This document shows, one piece after another, positions 49,330 through 59,906 of a DNA stretch of 64,000 bases; the stretch's first letter is position 1; each line of letters starts with the position of its first letter. The position numbers were made by a program, and so were the translations under genes. This stretch comes from Caprella mutica (lineage: Eukaryota; Arthropoda; Malacostraca; Amphipoda; Caprellidae): the NCBI GenBank assembly GCA_947561585.1, contig CANNZV010002570.1, forward strand, positions 1-64,000. Direction: 5' to 3'. The notes beneath the pieces are model-generated. The model worked only from the letters and a program-made list of their open reading frames with translations. It searched no databases and had not been told where the DNA came from.

Positions 49330-52300
49330 ATATAGGAGCTTCTACTGACTCTACACATAAACTTCATAGATTTACCTTTCTGATTGATGTCCTCAGTTAG
49401 AGTGCCACCAGTGAAGAAAGAACATTGCGGGGGGTCAACCAGATCGTGAGAACAACTCCCAGGAGAAGCTAAAAAAATAAGAGCATGTCAGTGGATTTGT
49501 GATCATCTATCACCATATGCTACTACTGACTATGCACATGACAAATGTTCTCATAAGTACAGAGGAACTCTAAACTTCATAGATTTACCTTTCTGATTAA
49601 TGTTCTCAGTTAGAGTGCCACCAGTGAAGAAAGAACATTGCAGGGGGTCAACCAGATCGTGAGAACTCCCAGGAGAAGCTAAAAAAATAAGACCATGTCA
49701 GTGGATTTGTGATCATCTATCACCATATGCTACTACTGACTATGCACATGACAGATGTTTTCATAAGTACAGAGGAACTCTAAACTTCATAGATTTACCT
49801 TTCTGATTAATGTCCTCAGTTAGAGTGCCACCAGTGAAGAAAGAACATTGCGGGGGGTCAACCAGATCGTGAGAACAACTCCCAGGAGAAGCTAAAAAAA
49901 TAAGAGCATGTCAGTGGATTTGTGATCATCTATCACCAAATGCTACTACTGACTATACTCATAACAGATGTTCTCATAAGTACAGAGGAACTCTAAACTT
50001 CATAGATTTACCTTTCTGATTAATGTCCTCAGTTAGAGTGCCACCAGTGAAGAAAGAACCTTGCAGGGGGTCAACCAGATCGTGAGAACTCCAAGGAGAA
50101 GCTAAAAAATAAGAGCATGTCAGTGGATTTGTGATCATATATCACCATATGCTACTACTGACTATACACATAACAGATGTTCTCATAAGTACAGAGGAAC
50201 TCTAAACTTCATAGATTTACCTTTCTGATTAATGTCCTCAGTTAGAGTGCCACCAGTGAAAAAGGAACATTGCGGGGGGTCAACCATATCGTGAGAACAA
50301 CTCCCAGGTGAAGCTAAAAAAATAAGACCATGTCAGTGGATTTGTGATCACCTACCATCATATGCTACTAATGACTATACACATAACAGATGTTCTCATA
50401 AGTACAGAGGAACTCTAAACTTCATAGATTTACCTTTCTGATTAATGTCCTCAGTTAGAGTGCCACCAGTGACGATAGAAAATTGCGGGGGGTCAACCAG
50501 ATCGTGAGAACTCCCAGGAGAAGCTAGAAAAAATAAGAGCATGTCAGTGGATTTGTGATCACCTATCACCATATGCTACTACTGACTATGCACATAACAG
50601 ATGTTCTCATAAGTACAGAGGAACTCTAAACTTCATAGATTTACCTTTCTGATTAATGTCCTCAGTTAGAGTGCCACCAGTGAAGAAAAAACAATGCAGG
50701 GGGGTCAACCAGATCGTGAGAACAACTCCCAGGAGAAGCTAAAAAAATAAGAGCATGTCAGTGGATTTGTGATCATATATCACCATATGCTACTACTGAC
50801 TATGCACATGACAGATGTTCTCATAAGTACAGAGGAACTCTAAACTTCATAGATTTACCTTTCTGATTAATGTCCTCAGTTAGAGTGCCACCAGTGAAGA
50901 AAGAACATTGCGGGGGGTCAACCAGATCGTGAGAACAACTCCCAGGAGAAGCTAAAAAAATAAGAGCATGTCAGTGGATTTGTGATCATATATCACCATA
51001 TGCTACTACTGACTATGCACATGACAGATGTTCTCATAAGTACAGAGGAACTCTAAACTTCATAGATTTACCTTTCTGATTGATGTCCTCAGTTAGAGTG
51101 CCACCAGTGAAGAAAGAACATTGCAGGGGGTCAACCAGATCGTGAGAACTCCCAGGAGAAGCTAAAAAAATAAGAGCATGTCAGTGGATTTGTGATCACC
51201 TACCATCATATGCTACTAATGACTATACACATAACAGATGTTCTCATAAGAACAGAGGAACTCTAAACTTCATAGATTTACCTTTCTGATTAATGTCCTC
51301 AGTTAGAGTGCCACCAGTGAGGAAAGAACAATGCGGGGGGTCAACCAGATCGTGAGAACAACTCCCAGGAGAAGCTAAAAAAATAAGAGCATGTCAGTGG
51401 ATTTGTGATCATATATCACCATATGCTACTACTGACTATACACATAACAGATGTTCTCATAAGTACAGAGGAACTCTAAACTTCATAGATTTACCTTTCT
51501 GATTAATGTCCTCAGTTAGAGTGCCACCAGTGAAAAAGGAACATTGCGGGGGGTCAACCATATCGTGAGAACAACTCCCAGGAGAAGCTAAAAAAATAAG
51601 AGCATGTCAGTGGATTTGTGATCATATATCACCATATACTACTACTGACTATGCACATAAAAGATGTTCTCATAAGTACAGAGGAACTCTAAACTTCATA
51701 GATTTACCTTTCTGATTGATGTCCTCAGTTAGAGTGCCACCAGTGAAGAAAGAACATTGCGGGGGGTCAACCAGATCGTGAGAACTCCCAGGAGAAGCTA
51801 AAAAAATAAGAGCATGTCAGTGGATTTGTGATCACCTACTATCATATGCTACTAATGACTATACACATAACAGATGTTCTCATAAGTACAGAGGAACTCT
51901 AAACTTCATAGATTTACCTTTTTGATTAATGTCCTCAGTTAGAGTGCCACCAGTGACGATAGAACATTGCGGGGGGTCAACCAGATCGTGAGAACTCCCA
52001 GGAGAAGCTAGAAAAAATAAGAGCATGTCAGTGGATTTGTGATCACCTATCACCATATGCTACTACTGACTATACACATAACAGATGTTCTCATAAGTAC
52101 AGAGGAACTCTAAACTTCATAGATTTACCTTTCTGATTAATGTCCTCGGTTAGAGTGCCACCAGTGAAGAAAGAACATTGCGGGGGGTCAACCAGATCGT
52201 GAGAACTCCCAGGAGAAGCTAAAAAAAATAAGAGCATGTCAGTGGATTTGTGATCACCTACCATCATATGCTACTAATGACTATACACATAACAGATGTT

Positions 52301-54190
52301 CTCATAAGTACAGAGGAACTCTAAACTTCATAGATTTACCTTTTTGATTAATGTCCTCAGTTAAAGTGCCACCAGTGACGATAGAACATTGCGGGGGGTC
52401 AACCAGATCGTGAGAACTCCCAGGAGAAGCTAGAAAAAATAAGAGCATGTCAGTGGATTTGTGATCACCTATCACCATATGCTACTACTGACTATGCACA
52501 TAACAGATGTTCTCATAAGTACAGAGGAACTCTAAACTTCATAGATTTACCTTTCTGATTAATGTCCTCAGTTAGAGTGCCACCAGTGACGATAGAAAAT
52601 TGCGGGGGGTCAACCAGATCGTGAGAACAACTCCCAGGAGAAGCTAGAAAAAATAAGAGCATGTCAGTGGATTTGTGATCACCTATCACCATATGCTACT
52701 ACTGACTATACACATAACAGATGTTCTCATAAGTACAGAGGAACTCTAAACTTCATAGATTTACCTTTCTGATTAATGTCCTCGGTTAGAGTGCCACCAG
52801 TGAAGAAAGAACATTGCGGGGGGTCAACCAGATCGTGAGAACTCCCAGGAGAAGCTAAAAAAAATAAGAGCATGTCAGTGGATTTGTGATCACCTACCAT
52901 CATATGCTACTAATGACTATACACATAACAGATGTTCTCATAAGTACAGAGGAACTCTAAACTTCATAGATTTACCTTTCTGATTAATGTCCTCGGTTAG
53001 AGTGCCACCAGTGAAGAAAGAACATTGCGGGGGGTCAACCAGATCGTGAGAACTCCCAGGAGAAGCTAAAAAAAATAAGAGCATGTCAGTGGATTTGTGA
53101 TCACCTACCATCATATGCTACTAATGACTATACACATAACAGATGTTCTCATAAGTACAGAGGAACTCTAAACTTCATAGATTTACCTTTTTGATTAATG
53201 TCCTCAGTTAGAGTGCCACCAGTGACGATAGAACATTGCGGGGGGTCAACCAGATCGTGAGAACTCCCAGGAGAAGCTAGAAAAAATAAGAGCATGTCAG
53301 TGGATTTGTGATCACCTATCACCATATGCTACTACTGACTATGCACATAACAGATGTTCTCATAAGTACAGAGGAACTCTAAACTTCATAGATTTACCTT
53401 TCTGATTAATGTCCTCAGTTAGAGTGCCACCAGTGACGATAGAAAATTGCGGGGGGTCAACCAGATCGTGAGAACAACTCCCAGGAGAAGCTAGAAAAAA
53501 TAAGAGCATGTCAGTGGATTTGTGATCACCTATCACCATATGCTACTACTGACTATACACATAACAGATGTTCTCATAAGTACAGAGGAACTCTAAACTT
53601 CATAGATTTACCTTTCTGATTAATGTCCTCGGTTAGAGTGCCACCAGTGACGATAGAACATTGCGGGGGGTCAACCAGATCGTGAGAACAACTCCCAGGA
53701 GAAGCTAGAAAAAATAAGAGCATGTCAGTGGATTTGTGATCACCTACCATCATATGCTACTAATGACTATACACATAACAGATGTTCTCATAAGTACAGA
53801 GGAACTCTAAACTTCATAGATTTACCTTTTTGATTAATGTCCTCAGTTAGAGTGCCACCAGTGACGATAGAACATTGCGGGGGGTCAACCAGATCGTGAG
53901 AACTCCCAGGAGAAGCTAGAAAAAATAAGAGCATGTCAGTGGATTTGTGATCACCTATCACCATATGCTACTACTGACTATACACATAACAGATGTTCTC
54001 ATAAGTACAGAGGAACTCTAAACTTCATAGATTTACCTTTTTGATTAATGTCCTCGGTTAGAGTGCCACCAGTGAAGAAAGAACATTGCGGGGGGTCAAC
54101 CAGATCGTGAGAACTCCCAGGAGAAGCTAAAAAAAATAAGAGCATGTCAGTGGATTTGTGATCACCTACCATCATATGCTACTACTTACT
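49330..54190 (-). repeat. ~211-bp tandem repeat, 23 units, each exon plus intron
   Basis: Twenty-three units follow at 209-214-bp spacing. On the minus strand each contains acceptor TTATTTTTTTAG, a 90/93-nt exon, donor GTAAATCTATG, and ~118-121 nt of intron. The intron has ACTGAC (a good branch-point candidate) about 20 nt before the AG. Introns are as conserved as exons, so homogenisation by unequal exchange or gene conversion is continuing. A roughly two-unit higher-order pattern is visible (GAAGAAAG versus GACGATAG forms) in 51.9-54.1 kb. Confidence 0.97.
49376..54126 (-). CDS. Tandem array of 23 phase-1 exons (30/31 residues each)
   Basis: Exons in plus coordinates: 49376-49468, 49589-49678, 49799-49891, 50012-50101, 50221-50313, 50434-50523, 50645-50738, 50859-50951, 51072-51161, 51282-51374, 51495-51587, 51708-51797, 51918-52007, 52129-52218, 52340-52429, 52551-52643, 52765-52854, 52976-53065, 53187-53276, 53398-53490, 53612-53704, 53826-53915, 54037-54126. 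Each reads SPGS(C)SHDLVDPPQ then CSFFTGGTLTEDINQK, starting after a phase-1 G (Ala across the junction). Nine are 93 nt and thirteen are 90 nt. Copy 50645 is 94 nt (an extra G) and would frameshift. Variants include FF/IV, C/F, P/L and L/M. They also include silent changes (ACT/ACC, ATT/ATC, CAG/CAA, CTA/TTA, TCT/TCA). The function of the peptide is unknown to me. Whether exons are used together or one at a time is open. Confidence 0.8.
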
Positions 54191-54315
54191 AATAATAACT
54201 AACTAAGTTCTCAATTAGAGATCAGATTCAGAGATACTTCAGCTAAAAGAGTTCAAATAGATAATCTTAAAAAAAGAGTGCTAATACACCTTCCTATTAG
54301 TTGCCATAAACATAC

Positions 54316-54357
54316 CTAATTCGAATGGCACTCCAAAACGAACTGCATCAGGTAAAT
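54316..54357 (-). CDS. 42-nt linker exon between SET domain and exon array
   Basis: The acceptor CTATTTCACAG precedes ATTTACC and the donor is TTAG|GTATGT. Phase 1 at both ends gives D-LPDAVRFGVPFEL, joining upstream to the SET exon and downstream to the array. The small size makes it less certain than its neighbours, but both splice sites are good and the phases fit. Confidence 0.6.
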   Translation of the reverse strand: MYLMQFVLECHSN

Positions 54358-54766
54358 CTGTGAAATAGATATTTTTCTTTCATATATTAACTTTGTATTG
54401 CAATCAAGTATTACAGCAATTCATCTTCCACATTGAAAAATTCAAAGAGCTAAAATTCAATAAAAAAATTCATTATAAGTAGATATATGACTAACTATAA
54501 ACTATACTTTTATTTGTTTTTAGTGAACAATAATGTCTTCAGATGACTTTTGTTGCAGAAAACTTTAAATTCTATTTTTCTTAATTAAGAGCTCCCTCTC
54601 AGTTTAAGCATCAAAGCTAAAAAATTATAATCGCTAACAATAACAGTGCAGCATTTTACCAAGAGATTAATTTAAAATGGAAGTAATATAACTCGTTTGA
54701 AAAAATATACTCTACGGAAAAAATTTGAAAATCATCATTAAAGCAATAAAAGTGGTATGAATTTAC

Positions 54767-54797
54767 CTCTTTGAAAGATTACCATTCCTGGCTCCAT
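54767..54797 (-). CDS. Possible alternative first exon or 21-nt micro-exon
   Basis: On the minus strand ATGGAGCCAGGAATGG opens MEPGMVIFQR and meets AGAG|GTAAAT after a phase-1 G, which is compatible with the 54357 exon. It could start a shorter product lacking the SET domain. Alternatively GCCAG|GAATGG inside it could serve as an acceptor for a symmetric 21-nt exon. The evidence is only phase and splice-site fit. Confidence 0.3.
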
Positions 54798-54799
54798 CG

Positions 54800-55705
54800 A
54801 GATATTAAATAAATTGTAAATAATTGGCATTGTAATGAATAAACTTGAAAATCTGAAAACTGAAACCTGTAATCAAAGATATAGTATTATTTATCCACAC
54901 TTTCATTAGATACAAAGGTTTAGTAGAATTCTGAGAGTAAATTGAGTTATATTTTGAACTAATTTACCTCGACCTAATAAGGATTGAGCTAAAATTCATA
55001 GTCAAAGCTAACTCGACCGGCAATTAGAAAACTTAGGCCACAAGCCAGACGTGAAGCTAGGAAGACGGAGCGAGCGTGTGCGTTGACAATAAATGAATGT
55101 AATTTAGCCCTAAAAAAGGCAAGCGCAAGGTGTGCACACGATGGCTAGCGCTGCCAGAAACTTGAAAGCAGGTTTATTACTATGATGTAATATTCTCATT
55201 TTTGTTTGTGCAAGCTTAGCACCTGTCATTCTTGAGTCATTAAGTGATGGTTCTGTAGGACGAGACTTGCACAAGTCACTTGCGACATGATTGAATTTGA
55301 ATCCTGCCACTTGTGCAAGTCTGACTAGTGCAAGTGCAACGTACCATGTGTAATGGGAATATTGAAGACTTTATAACAATTACGATGAATGTAAAGGATA
55401 ATGAGTTTGTTTTTACAAATACATCATTTCGTTTCTTCTTTTGAGATTTTCTTGATGCATATACAAGACAAAAAGCAACCAAAACAAGAACTCATCGTCT
55501 GAACTCGACATAATCACAATTTCAACAAGAGGCTTGTACAAGTATACTTGTATTGTGTGTTGGGCGAAGTGAAATATTCCAATACTTGTGCAAATACTTG
55601 CGCAAGCTTGCATGGACGTGAGTAGCCACCTTTAGTCAGTTCTAGCTATTTGGGATGAATTTCATCCCAAATCAAGAGGCTGAATATAAGTCCCAATGCA
55701 TTCAC
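54800..55705. other. Intronic DNA with ACTTGTGCAAG-type short repeats
   Basis: CTTGTGCAAG and CTTGCGCAAG motifs recur between 55130 and 55620 in both orientations, suggesting a decayed MITE in the intron. No exon was recognised, and the open frames here have no domain. Confidence 0.4.
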
Positions 55706-55709
55706 GTAC

Positions 55710-55906
55710 CTTCATTTTTTTTGCGCCAGGGATAATCTCCACCACCGTAGTCGTACTCAAGCTCTGTAAATGGAAGGATATCTTTAAGCGCGTAGAAGAC
55801 AGGAAAGCTTTGACCTTCTACACGCTCCATCTTGACTTTAACATTTGGATTGCATTTAGAATCATTCATGTAGCGGCAGACATTAGGAGAATTTGATGCA
55901 TCAATC
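55710..55906 (-). CDS. SET domain exon, C-terminal half
   Basis: The acceptor CTTTCTTTACAG precedes GATTGATG and the donor is GAAG|GTACGT. The 197 nt encode IDASNSPNVCRYMNDSKCNP, then NVKVKMERVEG, FPVFYALKDILPFTELEYDY, and GGGDYPWRKKNE. The NDSKCNPNV block stands where KMT5A-type SET domains have NHSKC..N, with His replaced by Asp. ELEYDYGG holds the conserved catalytic-region Tyr and the YDYG motif. SET domains transfer methyl groups from S-adenosylmethionine to protein lysines. Whether this one is active is uncertain given the His change. GDYPWRK after YDYG resembles KMT5A-like proteins that carry recombinase tails. Confidence 0.85.
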
Positions 55907-56374
55907 CTGTAAAGAAAGTTAAATCTGTAGACTAAATGAGATATGGAATAATTGAAATAATATTGGGAATGAATGTTGATTAGTAGCAACCGCTGTTCGA
56001 TAAGCGCACAACCAAATTGAGGTTCATGATCATGAAGTTTACTCTTGTCTACAAATTGAAGTACTTATTACAAAACTACAAAAGAAAAGAGCAATAACAA
56101 GGTGAAATAAGTACTATTTATTAATAAAAAATATATCCTTTAAGATATACCTAGCAGTTTTAGTAAAATGGTGACAAATATATCAACAAAGATATGTACT
56201 GGAACTTGAATACAGATGATGCTAGCAACAAAAAATGGATTGTTAATGAATTGAAGGGTATTTCATAAATTCATGATATAATTGATAGATTTAATATAAT
56301 CCATGATATAGCTGCCACAAATGAGACCAGATGAAAATGTTACATATGCAACTATAAAATTATTCCTGTATTAC

Positions 56375-56510
56375 CATGATTTCGGCTTGCTTATCAATTC
56401 AAAGAGGTATGTAGAGTCACGTTTTTTGGGTTCTTTGAAAATCCTCTGACCTCCATAAAAGTGGATGAAAGATCCCTGACTTATCCTCTTGTTTGATACA
56501 AGGCCCTTCC
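56375..56510 (-). CDS. SET domain exon, N-terminal half
   Basis: The acceptor TTTTATTTCAG precedes GGAAGG and the donor is TCATG|GTAATA. The 136 nt encode GKGLVSNKRISQGSFIHFYG, then GQRIFKEPKKRDSTYLFELI, then SKPKSW. GKG-x(n)-G-F-I-x-F-Y-G-G is the opening S-adenosylmethionine-binding segment of a SET domain (compare KGRGV...GEFVVEYHG). The phase-2 end joins the next exon as TGG (Trp), giving KSWIDAS, the site of the family's YCVDA strand. Confidence 0.85.
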
Positions 56511-57042
56511 CTGAAATAAAAAGATAGCAGAATGTAATATAAATGTTAGTTCTTGTAACTCGCATTCTTCAATAAATAAGGTTACCTTCAAAAAAAGTCG
56601 ACTAGCTATAGCTATATTATATGAAAAAAGTTCATAATTATAATTTTCCAAGCAACTACATCGTAAGTTTCATAAAATTTTTAATGACATCTCAAATTGA
56701 TAACTAAGTTTAATTATTTTCTCACTTATAATTCAGAAAACTAATTATCAAGTTGAGAAGCTTGCAAAATTATTCCATTGAAAAATAAGTATTAGAAAAT
56801 AAATTGAAATTATGAAAAATAGTATTAGCTACCTATGATTTTTTTTTTATTTATTGAGGTGAATTAAATATTTTGTCAATGTTAATTTATAGCTATAAAA
56901 TTAATAGATTGTTTAATAAATTATATTATTTGTAATAAAATAAAATAATATTATTTGTAATATATCTCATCCCTACTAAAATTGCACAAGGATTAGTGTT
57001 TAATCACTAATCAACTACACAGTAATTATAAAATATATTATG

Positions 57043-57410
57043 GGTTCTAGGTCAATTCACCGAAAACACATTCGCAGCAGGACACATTCGCCGAAAAATT
57101 GACAATTATTTACCTAAATAAGGTATACTTATTTTACAGTAAAAAACAGTTAAGTATACATTTTGTCACTATCAAACCTGGACGGGGTGGGAGCAAGCCC
57201 CCCATCCCCCCCAAAACACACCACCCCAACTGGACCACTAACCTAACCTTAGGTGGACTGTATCTCTTTATATTTAAAGCGTATAGTGTTTTTAAATTTT
57301 CTGCGAATGTGTTTTCGGCGAATGTGATTTCAGCGAATGTGATTTCGGCAATTGTGATTTCGACGGAAGTGTTTTCGGCAAATGTGTTTTCGGCAAATGG
57401 ACCGGTCACC
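57043..57410. mobile_element. Small tandem-repeat-TIR element with perfect 8-bp target duplication
   Basis: The element starts GGTTCTAGGTCAATTCACC and ends ATGGACCGGTCACC. ATATTATG flanks both sides (57035-57042 and 57411-57418). The right arm has about six TGTGTTTTCGGCGAA units of ~15 bp and the left about two inverse units. The 368-bp copy sits in the intron between the 57.5-kb exon and the first SET exon. A GC-rich patch (GGGGTGGGAGCAAGCCCCCC) is in its interior. Confidence 0.85.
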
Positions 57411-57493
57411 ATATTATGATTGATGAATGAATAGGACTTGGTTCATCCTGTTTTGGAAGAAATTGTATATTTCACATTTCTAAAAAATATTAC

Positions 57494-57578
57494 CTTTGAC
57501 ACCACAATCCACCACAAGTAAATGAGAGGGATTCTCATTTTTTGAGATTGCTTCAAGCAGTTTCTCTCTATTTGTAGG
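57494..57578 (-). CDS. Exon upstream of the SET domain
   Basis: The minus strand reads PTNREKLLEAISKNENPSHL then LVVDCGVK, ending AAAG|GTAATA in phase 1. With the next exon this gives VKGKGLVS, the usual run-in to a KMT5A-like SET domain. The acceptor is taken as TTATTGCAG before CCTACA, which keeps the frame open. An alternative AG eleven bases upstream meets a stop in phase 0. It is the most 5' exon I regard as well supported. Confidence 0.7.
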
Positions 57579-57727
57579 CTGCAATAACCTTGAACAAAAG
57601 TAATATTAGAATCTATTCAAATGATGGTAACAAAAATATTAGATATCTAAAATAAATATGCTACATCATCATTGAACTTAGCATATTATTGGAGATAGCA
57701 TGGCTAATTTTAATATTGATATCATAT

Positions 57728-58080
57728 TAGAGATGGGACGATACCAAAATTTTCACCGATACCAAGCCGATACTGATACCTCAGTTTTTCACTGATACCA
57801 AGCCGATACTGATACCTAGATTTTCACCGATACCGATACCAATACTTTGACAATTTAAATGAGATACAAAATTTGAAATTCCGAATATTAGGATTATCTA
57901 TCTATATGAAATCATTTTTACATCTATTTTAATTTATCAATTTCATTGTAATAGAGAAATATGAGCCTATACCAATACAGAGTAGCTATCGATACCAAAA
58001 AAATGCCGATACCGAGTACAGATTCCAGAAAAATTGCTGATACCTTCTATACCGAGAACTGATACTTCGTCCCATCCCTA
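57728..58080. mobile_element. hAT-type MITE (TAGAGATGGGACGAT termini), perfect 8-bp target duplication
   Basis: The left end TAGAGATGGGACGA and right end TCGTCCCATCCCTA are near-exact inverses. TATCATAT flanks both ends (57720-57727 and 58081-58088). The interior is filled with CGATACCAAGCCGATACTGA-like subterminal repeats in both orientations. It lies upstream of the 57.5-kb exon, probably within an intron. Confidence 0.88.
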
Positions 58081-58084
58081 TATC

Positions 58085-58535
58085 ATATGAATTCTTGAGT
58101 AGGGTTCAAGATGGAATCTGATACGCTTTTAATCAGAGCAGTCAAAAAGTTAAGGTTTTCCCCGTATTCCATGATGTTGTAAATTAAGTTCAGAAAGATT
58201 TAGAAAAATTAAATGCATTTAGAAGTTGACTCATTGTGAACAAGTCAATTATCATTTAGTTAATAACTTAACTTTAGTGGAGGAAATCATTATTTTCTTT
58301 GAGAAATTATAATCAACTTCTACATTGTGTACCAATACTTGCTCACTGGCTGCATTAGGAATCAGATTTAACTTGTTCTTAAAGGGATCTTTAACTTTTT
58401 TGCTAGCTACTAATAATACTCCTCAGATTATAAGGTGCATAATGTTCCAAATATTTGAAGTTGGTCCTCTAAATTTTTCATTTTGGGGCACCCCTCCCCT
58501 GTGTTGGTTGAAAAAAAAGTATGGTTCAACAAGTC
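58085..58535. other. AT-rich DNA, probably intronic
   Basis: No feature was seen. The plus-strand open frames at 58325-58731 have no domain, and their complement contains the candidate exon at 58542-58602. Confidence 0.4.
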
Positions 58536-58541
58536 ACTTAC

Positions 58542-58602
58542 TGCTTTAATCTTTTTGATGTCCTTCGATGACCATTCATTACGATTACTGGATTTACTAA
58601 TA
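58542..58602 (-). CDS. Candidate further-upstream exon
   Basis: The minus strand reads ISKSSNRNEWSSKDIKKIKA and ends at a consensus donor GCA|GTAAGT in phase 0, matching the phase-0 start of the 57578 exon. The upstream AG follows a pyrimidine-rich stretch (TTTCTCTCTTTGAG). With no homologue recalled, this rests on splice sites and phase alone. Confidence 0.35.
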
Positions 58603-58604
58603 CT

Positions 58605-59515
58605 CAAAGAGAGAAATTACGTAAAGAATGAAAGAAATATTCTCTCAGAGAAGAGATATTTCATTGATGGTTTAATTATATCAATGGGTATGCTGATGCC
58701 TGAATTTATTAACAATGAAAAAAATCTGTAAAAAAATCGAAGCATTTAGGCTATAATTTTTCTTTCAAGCTTTTTCAGTAAAAAATAATGCACAGTATTT
58801 CACCTCATCATTGACAAAAGTTAATGATAACCCTCAGTTTCTCCCGCCTTTCTACCTATGTTGAGAGAATTGAGACAGCGGAGAACTTCAACCAATAGCC
58901 TCTAGATTGGTTCAATTGGGATTAAGTGTCACCTGCTCATGATTTTTATTTATTATACTAGATAGCAAACCACCAGATAGCATGATTTGAAAATAAGAAC
59001 AAGACTTTGAATATTCACTGAACCTCCTGAAAAATGAGAAACTCAATTGACTGATTTACAGAGTAGAAGATGAGACAGAATTAATGAAAAAACCGTATAG
59101 TTTAAGACTAAGGGAAACCAATTATAATTCCAGAAAAAGTCTATGGAGACTTCTAGTTTACAGACACAGCAGGCACAAGACTTTGAATCTATCACTCATG
59201 CTTTCCATTTAGAATATTAGAAAGCAAGCAGCCAGATTGAATGATTTGAAAATCTATCTTTATGTATCCCAATAAACATTTATGTTAACATGTAATAATG
59301 GAGACAGACATTTATGAGAACTGGTCATTTTGGAGAGCAATCAGAAAATCTTTTTGAGACTTAAGTGTCTTAAAATGAAAGTCTTTTGAAAGATTGGGCA
59401 TAATCTGCAGATTGGCTGATAGCTCAATTATTCCTCTATTTTGTTAATTATCATTGCCTTCTCCCTCCTGTTCTCAATAAAAAGCATGTAGGCCCTTCAG
59501 TTCTCAGAAACAATC
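58605..59515. other. AT-rich DNA, nothing recognised
   Basis: It may contain the gene's 5' exons or promoter, but I could not identify either. Confidence 0.35.
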
Positions 59516-59519
59516 ATAT

Positions 59520-59906
59520 AAATTTCATGGATGTGGAATCTGAGTCAGAGTTGTGTAGTTGGATTCTAAGCTTTTTTGATAGAGTCCGAGTCTGATTCAG
59601 GAGTCGAAAATTTGTACAGACTCCAACTCCAAACATTAGATACAAGTCAAATTTTGTAATCCATTTCATTTGTTGTTCATCACGTTATATATCTTACAAG
59701 AACTAATAAATGCTCATAGCTATAAATCCAATCAATATTCAAAGTCTTAACACTCAAATGACTCAATAGAACTAATAAAATTACTATAAAACTGGTTGCT
59801 GGAGTCGGAGTCTGAAATTCTTTATAATGGAGTCTGAGTGAATAAATTCAAAATAAAGGAGTCCGAGTTGGAGTTGAACATTTTATGTACCGACCCCACA
59901 GCCCTG
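59520..59906. mobile_element. hAT-type MITE (CAGGGCTGTGG...GGAGTC family), copy 1
   Basis: GAGTCCGAGTCTGA and GACTCCAACTCCAA motifs near the left and CCGACCCCACAGCCCTG at the right end identify the family. Its termini run CAGGGCTGTGGAGTCGGAGTC. The left end is eroded. The internal ~200 bp (from TACAAGTCA to CACTCAAATGAC) matches copy 2. Confidence 0.65.

Larger units (their letters stand above)
42460..58602 (-). other. Gene span: SET domain - exon array - zinc finger - tyrosine recombinase
   Basis: Exons on the minus strand join with consistent phases. 57494 to 56510 gives G|GG, 56375 to 55906 gives TG|G, and 55710 to 54357 gives G|AT. 54316 to 54126 gives G|CT, array exon to array exon G|CT, and 49376 to 45381 gives G|GT. 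44393 to 44145 is phase 0, and 43509 to 42938 gives G|AT. All introns are GT-AG. The product combines a KMT5A-like SET methyltransferase domain with a Crypton-type tyrosine recombinase region, an arrangement I associate with widespread animal proteins often labelled KMT5A-like. Full inclusion would give about 153 SET-side residues, about 669 array residues and about 701 residues from the last three exons. The true 5' end is not located. Introns hold several transposons. Confidence 0.75.

Noticed and set aside
49330..54190. Plain non-coding satellite
   Set aside because: Conserved splice sites, symmetric phase, length divisible by three in 22 of 23 copies, and fit to flanking coding exons argue for an exon array.
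58483..58731. 82-codon plus-strand frame
   Set aside because: No domain. The opposite strand carries a better-supported exon candidate with a consensus donor.
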